DNA from: Micrasema longulum
Taxonomy: Eukaryota; Arthropoda; Insecta; Trichoptera; Brachycentridae
NCBI GenBank assembly: GCA_022494885.1
Contig: JAGVSM010001276.1
Coordinates: forward strand, 1 to 64,000
Direction: 5' to 3'
DNA: 64,000 nucleotides
This document shows, one piece after another, positions 56,041 to 64,000 of this stretch. Position 1 is the first letter of the stretch. The number at the start of each line of letters is the position of its first letter. Both the position numbers and the translations under genes were made by a program. The notes beneath the pieces were generated by a model. The model had not been told where the DNA came from, did not search any database, and saw only the letters and a program-made list of their open reading frames with translations.

Positions 56041-57240
56041 AATTGGAACCCTGTATTTAGTAGCCCTACGCCTTACGTGTTATATACAAGGCTAAGGTAC
56101 TAGGAAAAAATCGTTATAATCTTGGAAATGGGATGTTCGGTCACTGATTTTGGTTTATTACCTTTATGAGTCCAATCACCATTGTTGCAAAGTCCAAAAA
56201 CAATGGCGCGTGATAACTACATTTACGACAGTGTGGGTATCTGTTAAGGATATTCCATCTTTCCTGCATTCTGCTTCAAGATTATGGCGTTGTTAACTGA
56301 AAAATGGGCACTGAAATAACAGATGTTCGATACTCTGTGGAGAAAAATCATCGCATGGACAATAGTTATCATTCCTTAACTTTATTATCCTTAACGAATT
56401 AGAAGGTAGGTATTTAATATTTAATGCATTTAACAAAAAAGACAAGTTCAATTTTAGATGTACTGTTGAAATTTATTAAGGGGGAGTGGTGTTCCAGATA
56501 GTTAAATTTTGCTACTTTCGAGTTCACAAATCACAATTTTACTCGTTTCATAAAACGTCATACCGCTCGAAATTATTTTAAGCGGTATAGTATATTGAAA
56601 TCAAATGGTCCACCCTTCGCGTTATGTAATTATAATTTATACACGTGTACATGTGTATGTCCTTAGAGGAAGTAGACAGCTTATAAGCATGTTATAACAT
56701 GAACCCGCGATCACCATTTGTTATAACTGGGCGCTAGTTATATCCTGGTGAATAATTTTCTCACTAAAACTAGTAAACTTAAAGTCAGTTTCGCCCGAAA
56801 TGTTGTAATCTTCAATTCCTGCAACTTCTACAGAACATAAATTTAATTTTCTCTGAAAAATTATTTGACAAGTACTTTTATGGTATTAAAAGTCTTAAAA
56901 CGGGAAAAAGTAACAAGTTTTTCAATTTTTCTAATTACTTTCTATGGTGTTAGGTAAAAAGTACTCGTACTGAATAGTCAAACTTTTAATCTGCGTATCA
57001 TTTCTTTATTTATGCTTTATACAGTTCATTTATTTTATAAACTTTTAATTACATCACATTTTGTATCAAAATTAATTAATCGTTTTAAATATTTTTGCCT
57101 ATTTTTCATTCTTGTATGAAATGTATTTTTTTATAATTGAAAACCAAAATCTCGGCAACATGTAAATTTTTCGTCTGATAAACCCGTATTTGTTCAATGT
57201 TTCTTTGAAGACTCTTGAGATGATTTTCATACTATAAATA
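56041..57240. other. Unassigned AT-rich DNA
   Basis: No gene recognised. Confidence 0.45.
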
Positions 57241-57248
57241 TAAAATAA

Positions 57249-57437
57249 GCGGCCTCCGTGGTGTAGTGGTCAAGACGCTTGACTCGCGCGCGGAAGGTTC
57301 CGGGTTCGATTCCCGGTGAGAACACAAAATTTAAAATGTGATTTTTCTCAAGCCTGGTTGTTCTGTAATGTAATTCACCACTGTAATTGGGCCTCCTGGC
57401 CTGTTGTGGTGCAAAAAAATGAAATGAAAAATGAAAT
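57249..57437 (+). mobile_element. tRNA-derived SINE, family S1
   Basis: Nearly identical to 8203-8390. The T-arm CCGGG-TTCGATT-CCCGG is perfect here, suggesting a younger copy. The tail is AAATGAAATG repeats. Confidence 0.88.
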
Positions 57438-57664
57438 GAAAAATGTTAATGATATTTTTTCATTATTGTTTTTATCCCTAAAATTCCGGATTATTGTTAT
57501 AATTAATTATTGTTTAAGAGAACAGTTTTTAATCCAATTGCTGAGTGTAAAAACAAATTTTTTAAGATTTTTCATTGACTTGCATATTTTTATTTAGACC
57601 TTTGGTATAAGCATTAGTCACATTATCCATTATACACATGTTCAAAGATAATAGTATTTACATC

Positions 57665-57812
57665 CAATAATCTACGATCGAAATATTTATTTATTTATTT
57701 ATTCATTCAAAATTACCCTTGTTTAAATATTTATGAACTTATTAAGGCTTTTTGGCTATACCCGCGTCAAGTCATAATAATAAACAATAAAAAATACATA
57801 GTTAAATAATGT
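57665..57812 (-). repeat. LINE family L 3' end
   Basis: Complement of an AAGCCTTAATAAGTTCATAAA-type end with a GAATAAATAAATAAAT tail. Confidence 0.6.
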
Positions 57813-57834
57813 CAAATTATTAACTTCGTTTTAT

Positions 57835-57945
57835 TTTATTAAGATATTACAACAAGAAACTTTTAGAAAAAGGCATTTGGATGTGTAGGTTCTTTCAAGG
57901 TTCATGACCAAAGCGGTTGGTTTAAGTGATAATTTTACATTTTTC
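57835..57945 (+). repeat. Decayed family A fragment
   Basis: TTACAACAAGAAAC, AAGGTTCATGACC and GGTTGGTTTAAGTG align in order with the core. Confidence 0.45.
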
Positions 57946-57947
57946 TT

Positions 57948-59115
57948 TATTTATTCATTCAAAATTACACTCATTTTAATATAAGTGAACTTATTAAGAC
58001 TTTTTAGGCTATGCCATAATAAATAACAATCATAAATACATAGTAAAATTAAAAAGATTAAAATATAAATATTAAATATGGAGGATATCTACGGAAAGTG
58101 CTGTATGCTCCAGGTGCATAAGGATAGCCTCCCATCGGACCGTATTACGGGAAGGTTGAGAACAGGATGCCTCGCTCTACCGAGAATCAAAACTACCACG
58201 GCCAAACATCATTATACTTACGTAGGACGGAAGCTTTTCAATAATTTACCTCAAAATCTACGTCAAGAAATAAATTACGAAAAGTTTAAGGATAGATTAA
58301 AGAAAAGCTTCTTGACATAACTCTTGACATTTTGACATTAACATTAACTGTATTTTAAAAAAAGAGATGTATGTTTAATATGTGCCCGTGTTTACAAATT
58401 TTGTGTTTTTATTTAATATATTTTTTTTATATATATATATATTTTTAATTTTTTTTAGTGTTATGTTTTCTCGATTTTTAAAATTGTTTAATTTTTTATT
58501 TATTTTATTATTTTGTTTTGCATCTTATGTTTTATTTTTATGTTATTTTGTAAACTTGCCAAACATAAGAGCTAGACTCTTTTTTGGCAAGTTCAACCTT
58601 AAGTGTTTCATTTTTCTACTGAATGTATTGTTTATTTATGCTAAATAATGGCATGTGATGCAATATAATAAAAATCCAGAAAAAAGGGTATAAGTAATAA
58701 ATAATAAAACTCCAAAGAATACAATTTAAAAAAGATAATCAGACATCAATATTAAAATGTAAATTATGAATTATTCAATTAAGATTCATACATAATCAAA
58801 AATACAAAATAACAGTATCATTGAAATCATCAAATAAAAGTATAATAGTAAAATATAGTAGTATTTAAAATAAACAACAAAATAATAGTATCATTGAAAT
58901 CAAAAGAAAAAGAATATTTATATTAAAACATAATTGAAATGATAATTGAAATATGGTTTCTATAAACTCACTATACACTGTAGTAAAAAATAGGAGTAAT
59001 AAATAATATGCCAAATAAGATTGAGTGCTAAATCAAATAATACATCATGAAAAAACAAAAAAATACATCATGAAAAAAACATTAAAATATATAAAAAGCA
59101 AATAAAAGTAAAAGT
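57948..59115 (-). repeat. LINE family L 3' UTR split by a LINE
   Basis: Minus-oriented family L pieces (57948-58074 and 58656-59115) match 62925-63480. Another LINE lies between them. Confidence 0.6.
58075..58655 (+). pseudogene. LINE C-terminus nested in family L
   Basis: Open for 80 codons to a stop at 58318-58320: MEDIYGKCCMLQVHKDSLPS, LRTGCLALPRIKTTTAKHHYTYVGRKLFNNLPQNLRQ, then FKDRLKKSFL. This is the standard end of a Jockey/CR1-type reverse transcriptase protein (TYVG/GRKLFNNLP block). An AT-rich 3' UTR follows, ending near TTTATTTATGCTAAATAATGG. It is 5' truncated at 58075, with AAATATGG/AAATAATGG as possible flanks. Confidence 0.75.
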
Positions 59116-60070
59116 ATGGAAGGAAAGCAGATTTTTTGCCAATTGCTAATCTTTAAAAAAAACTTTAAAAAAATTCACAACCTCGTCCCTATCGATGTGC
59201 ATTCTGTGTAATATTCAGCATCCCGCCTAAAGTTTTTCGTATATCCATATTTCTTTCGTTGATTTTCACGATGTAAAATAGGTCTTTAATATAAACGAAA
59301 ACTTAAAAGCTTTTTCTTTTCAACAATTGTAAAAATATTGATCCGACACTAAATGAGTTTTCTCGCCTTCAAGGTCAGGCAGGCAAAAAATTAAGAACTC
59401 TCTTTCTAAATGAATAAAATAGAAATAAAAGTCTCGCTTTCAAGTTAATTTAATCCTTTTCGCGGCATAAAACACCGGCAAAGGCTTTGTCACTCTTTCT
59501 GCGTGAGTTATGCTCTAAACATCAGCCGACTTACTTCGCGTTCATTGAAAATTCACCATGGAGCTAGGGTTAGATTCAACCCACATTTTTTAAGTTAACC
59601 GCATACTTTGTACTGTATAGTGCAAAACAAAACGATCGTCGCTGTCACAAGATGTCGTTCGTGCTGAACACGCGGGCGCGGATACTTTCGGCGGCAAAAC
59701 GTTTCCTCCAGAGTTTCCGGTTAGCGCGATAAACCCGGATTTCCGTAATTACTTCTCATGAATACAGCTGATATAGTAGAGCTCTCTGAACCCAACATTC
59801 CCGCGTATTTATAATCGGATTTTGATCGCCGAGTGAACCGTTGGATAATGAATTCATGTTTGACCATTTAAATTGCTAGTGAATGGTTTGACGCGATGCG
59901 ACTATGGTAATTTTAGTTTCTAGAGAAATTTCCAATTTCGTTTTTTTTACAAAAATAAAAACAATAAGCATACAATGGATACAGGTCAAGACTGCCAAAC
60001 TGCGTATTATTATATTGTCCGACAAATTATCTAAATTTCGGTACTTGGCAGATGCTATAGAGAGTTTTTG
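59116..60070. other. Unassigned DNA
   Basis: 59640-59720 is GC-richer. No recognised gene. Confidence 0.4.
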
Positions 60071-60074
60071 CATT

Positions 60075-60548
60075 CACTTAAACCAGCCAATAACAGGTCC
60101 TGTAATCGCCTAAACTTTTATATTATTTTCTCAAAAATGTCTACCCTCTCTGTTGCAACAAATTTAGATCTGAATCCGAGGGAGGAAATCCAGCCTGTCT
60201 GCAAACATTAAGACAAAACATTGTTGTATTAACTAACTGGTAAAAGAAGAAGTGTAAAAATTGAAAATTTGTGTTCAGGCGTTGCTTAGTAGGTGATATG
60301 GTTCAGCCGGACGAATCTCACCCACATAATAAAAGATTTTGCTCTTTTACTTCACAAAAGTCAACAGATAAAAGAGTTGACAAAATGTGTTTGTTTAAAC
60401 AAAGCCAAAAAGATGAATGTTACACAGCGTGTTAAGTGGCCACTTAAACCAGCCAATGACAGGTTATAAGCCCTGTAAATGCCTAGACTTCCGTATTGCC
60501 TTCTCGAAAATGTTTTCTCTCTCTGTTGCAATAAATTTAGACCTATGT
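60075..60548 (-). repeat. Family A, one full unit plus partial second unit
   Basis: The block from CTTAAACCAGCCAATAACAG through TCTCTGTTGCAACAAATTTAGA (60077-60171) is repeated at 60443-60543. Between them lie the GACTCC-like end, TTCAGGCGTTGCTTAGTAGG, CAACAGATAAAAGAGTTGA and core blocks. The unit period is about 370 bp. Confidence 0.85.
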
Positions 60549-61685
60549 AATCATTTATACACCACTGAGTGCGGAGGTTAATATGCTATATAAAATATAG
60601 TATCGGTGGAGAGATAATTAATATTTGGTCAATCAGCATGATATTTTCTTCCTCTAAAAAATACTATGGCGATAGTCTACAAAAACAAAAGGCTGTGCTA
60701 CAAAATTTCTTTACGTACGGTGATATAGCAAGCAAAAGACAATATTCTGACGTCCACATATTTGAAAAAAATATAGAAACATGCCGTTAAAAAATTGCGT
60801 TTTCATAATTTATAAAAAATTTAATAAATATATTATACCTAGGGTATTCAATATACATTTAAACATTACTAACAAATTTAGAAGATATGTTTTTTGCCAT
60901 TTCTAATTTACTACGTAAATTATATTTTTTATCTTTTTTTACCAAAATATGTTAAATATAATGTATCGCATAGTATTATAATAAAGTCCAATGTATAAAA
61001 CAGCTGTGTAATATGTATAACAATATTGTTTTTGGATTATTTCATAGTTTTGTAATGGAACAATGTTATGTTTAATGTATTAGTGTTAATGTTTATAAAA
61101 GGCGTGTGTGCCAAGTACACTATAAAATAAAAATACATAAACGAGAATTTAGGCATATTATGGCAAAACAAATTAAAAATCATAAATACGCCCGTCATAT
61201 AATTAGCGTGCACTCTCGTCTACTGCAAATAACCGACTGATTAAACGTTTTATATCTTTTACACAAACACCGGCCGCAGAACTGAGTCTTTGTCTTCTAT
61301 GTTAAAAGTTCTTTTTTCCTGTTTTTTTTTACACAGTTAAACAGATTTATAGTGGCATTGGCATCACTTTCATTTGTACAATCGTTCTTTAAATAGTAAG
61401 GCAAATATTTTTTGTATTAAAATCCAGCATATAAATACAAATTTTACTTTCCAAATCCGATGTGAAAACGTCAAATTAAAGATTTTTTTTGTCATTTTCT
61501 TACTCATTTGGATCTTTTTTAAAGGTCCTGTGGCCTCTTTTCAAATCCGCACATTGCAACAATGTTTTTTTAGCTTTTATGTACGGTAAATATTATTTTT
61601 TTTCCATAAATTGTTTCAATTCTTTTCAATTTGAAGATAACGAAAAATACAACGTCATTATTTTAATAAATAAGATAGAAAAATA
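60549..61685. other. Unassigned AT-rich DNA
   Basis: No gene recognised. 61085-61140 (AAAAGGCGTGTGTGCCAAGT, then AAATAAAAATAC) may be a LINE 3' end, like AAAGGCAGATTTGCC at 2400. Confidence 0.35.
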
Positions 61686-61689
61686 TTTT

Positions 61690-61888
61690 CAGTTAGTCCA
61701 AATTTTTGTAGACAAGAACTGGATTCAACTCCCCGGGGAGGTGTTAACATTAACATATAACAACAGAGATGAAGAACATTTAAGAGAAGGTAATATATAA
61801 GTTTAGGCATCTACAGGGCTTATGACCTGTCATTGGCTGGTTTAAGTGGCCACTTTACACACTGTGTAACATTCACCATTCTGCCCAA
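61690..61888 (+). repeat. Family A, subtype A2, left half of a head-to-head pair
   Basis: Tail end first (TCCAAATTTTTGTAGACAAG, CCCCGGGGAGGTG), then TAACAACAGAGATGAAG and a near-consensus core to ATTCTGCCC. Confidence 0.85.
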
Positions 61889-61889
61889 A

Positions 61890-62125
61890 TTTCGATGAAT
61901 CTCACCCGCATAAATAAAGGTTTCAGCTCTTTAACTTCACAAACATCAACAAATGAAGAATTGAAGGAATATAGATGTTCAAATACGGGCAGAATGATGA
62001 ATGTTACACAGTGTATAAAGTGGCAACTTAAACCAGCCAATGACAGGTCATAAGCCCTGTAGATCCCCAAACTTCTAAATTACCTTATCTTAAATGTTCT
62101 TCATCTCTGTTGTAATATGTTGAAT
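61890..62125 (-). repeat. Family A, subtype A2, right half of the pair
   Basis: TTCGATGAATCTCACCCGC, AAAGGTTTCAGCTCTTTAAC and core, ending TCTTCATCTCTGTTGTAATATG. Confidence 0.85.
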
Positions 62126-62924
62126 AAGATAGATATATTAAGTCTTGTTTCCTATGTAGACAAGTATTACATCGTAGCCACAGGAGAGTAAACGTATAAC
62201 GACGGAAATGGAGAACCTTTTAAAGAAGGATTTATTTTTTAATTTGTAAGAAACTATAAGTTAATATGAAAGTAATGAGTATATTTCATTGCCTTTGTTT
62301 CTGTGTTCCCGCAGAAGTTTTTTTGTGCACATCCCGTTTCTCCACCCCGTCCGGGAAGTACGTCCATTTGCTTGAACTATTATCAATTTCATCCCCCAAT
62401 TTTCCTCCCTCGCGCGGACCAAGTTTGTATTTCCGCAGGACGTGGCCGGAATAATATCCAAACTAAGATGTCATTTCTATTCCATAATTTCCCTTCGGTA
62501 TAACCGATTTTCCGTCATACATTTTTTTATTTTAGTTGCAAATTATTTGTACCTTGCTACAGTTTCTTGCGAGGTTTTATCGAATACATTTTTATTTTCA
62601 TGTATCTTGAAATTGTATTCAGTAGACTTTAATTTTCTTCCACCGAAGATAACAATAATAAACATCAAATCAAAATTATAATAAATTCCGTTTTTTGTAT
62701 GAAAGCGGCTTGGCTGTTTTTAGCAGAACATAGAATGGCCTTACTGCACCCGATAAAACCTATATCTCATTTTTCCAAAATTTTTGACTGTTTTCTTTCT
62801 ACATAACTACGTTCAAGTACTATGCTACTATAATCTGAGAGTCTCCGGGTTTAGCAGCACGTAACTTCTGGCCGTCACGAAAATAATAACCGTGCTAAAA
62901 GGAAAACGTTTTGACACCATTTTA
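62126..62924. other. Unassigned, partly GC-richer
   Basis: 62290-62460 is GC-richer with overlapping frames on both strands. No family recognised. Confidence 0.35.
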
Positions 62925-63520
62925 TTTATTTATTTATTCATTCAAAAATTACAAAATTAAATATTTATGAACTTGTTAAGGCTTTTAGGCTATGCTCGTG
63001 TCAAGCCACAATAAAAATACGTAGTAAATTTGATTACATCAAATTATAATGACATAGATAACAATCTAGAAAAAAAGGTAAATTTAATAAATAATCAAAT
63101 TCCAAAGAAAACGACGAAAAAAAGATTATCCGAAATAATTTTTAAAATATAAATTATACAAATTAAGAATCACACATAATCAGATATATAAAATCAACAA
63201 AATAATAGTAAAATATAGTAGTATTAAAAAAAAAACAAAATAAGAGTATCATTTAAATCACCAGAAAACGAATATATATATAAAAGCATAATTGAAATGA
63301 TAATTGAGATATGTTTTGTAGAAATTCACTCAATACTCTAGTAAGAAATATAAGAAATAGGAACAACAAATCATATGCCAAATAATAGTACGTACTAAAT
63401 TAAATTATACAAAAATACATTATGAAAAAAACATAAAAATTATCAATATACATAAAAAGCAAATAAAAGTAAAAAGACATTGAGAGAGCCACGAAGACCC
63501 GACTGAAGGCCATTTCGAAA
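62925..63520 (-). repeat. LINE family L 3' UTR
   Basis: Starts on + with the tail complement TTTATTTATTTATTCATTC and AAGGCTTTTAGGCTATGC, and matches 58656-59115. The LINE coding end may begin near 63520 on the minus strand. Confidence 0.6.
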
Positions 63521-63694
63521 TAAGTCTTTTAGAAATGCTACGAACAATTTTTTTACGGTGTCGTTATTTGCCTACTTGATAATCAACAAAAATGTTAATA
63601 TTTTGAAAAAAAAATTAAGTATGTCAAGAAGTTTGTAAATAAATGTATTGGATTTTAGCTTTTAAAACAAATTTTCAAATGTTTTGAATGCTAC

Positions 63695-63815
63695 GCGTAA
63701 TTTAACGTGATCACTGAAACCACTAAATGATAGATCATACACCCTGTAAATGCCTTGACTTCTATAATCTTTTCTCGACATTGTTCCCCGTCTCTGTTGT
63801 AATACGCGTCTCTAT
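63695..63815 (-). repeat. Family A fragment
   Basis: Minus-oriented GAAACCACTAAATGATAG, CCCTGTAAATGCCTTGAC and CCGTCTCTGTTGTAATA. Confidence 0.7.
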
Positions 63816-64000
63816 TCTGTTATAAGTCAGTTACGAGTACAATACTTTGTAAAACACAATCGCAAATTCAATTAAAATCACAAAGGCTGTTTGACAAAAC
63901 GATAAACATTCCGAGAGTTTATTTGTGTAATAAATTATCAGACATTTAGGGTTTCAAATCAACTGGTATCAGACATAGTAAAAACAAAGGACCTTTCAAA

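Noticed and set aside
57249..57320. Functional tRNA genes at the A/B box pairs (also 8203, 38410(-), 48296)
   Set aside because: Acceptor stems do not pair, T stems often have mismatches, and the copies carry shared SINE bodies and A-rich tails.
61489..61800. A 103-codon gene
   Set aside because: Its end runs into a family A repeat and its start is low-complexity AT-rich sequence.

Overview
The window looks like insect nuclear DNA: AT-rich, with almost no long open frames, littered with decayed transposable elements, and carrying one clear exon of an animal voltage-gated cation channel. That exon (27966-28186, + strand) encodes S2-S4 of homology domain I. It reads more like the insect NaCP60E (DSC1/BSC1) channel than like para. 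I recognise no other cellular exon with confidence, so most of the 64 kb is best read as one or two very large introns, or flanks, of this gene. The order is not certain; a hemipteran is my weak guess from the general look of the repeats.

Layout. 0.5-5 kb: a dispersed repeat (called family A here), a small fold-back insertion, a LINE 3' end, a broken LINE reverse transcriptase with a TTTG tail, and a Helitron-like copy. 5-24 kb: a hammerhead-like motif, a tRNA-derived SINE, LINE fragments on both strands, an inverted-repeat MITE and more family A. 24-32 kb: a CACGTG-rich fold-back, a Helitron ending about 110 bp before the channel exon, the exon, a second Helitron-like element carrying a fold-back insertion, SINEs, and a family A/fold-back nest. 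33-35.7 kb: a dead mariner and a minisatellite. 36-51 kb: SINEs, LINE ends, a Helitron, several family A copies and three well-bounded fold-back insertions. 51-64 kb: more SINE, LINE and family A copies, including head-to-head and nested arrangements.

The most interesting content is a set of short non-autonomous insertions (1450-1567, 29296-29470, 31826-32077, 45156-45453, 48402-49294, 50712-50954). They share one architecture: two inverted arms, a single unpaired tail of about 28-49 nt on one side, and target-site duplications of 12-20 bp. In most of them, and at several solo loci, an arm carries a hammerhead-ribozyme-like core: a CUGANGA-type box, a stem-loop, GAAA, a tiny self-complementary stem III (CCGG, GCGC, CTAG or CG), UC, and the return strand of stem I. 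Hammerhead ribozymes inside terminal repeats are known from Penelope-like retroelements and retrozymes, so these are probably non-autonomous relatives. The different arm families sharing one plan, the shared tails and the datable nested insertions are worth following up.

No CRISPR array, bacterial operon, rRNA gene or intact transposase/reverse transcriptase was seen. The tRNA-like sequences appear to be SINE heads, not functional tRNAs.
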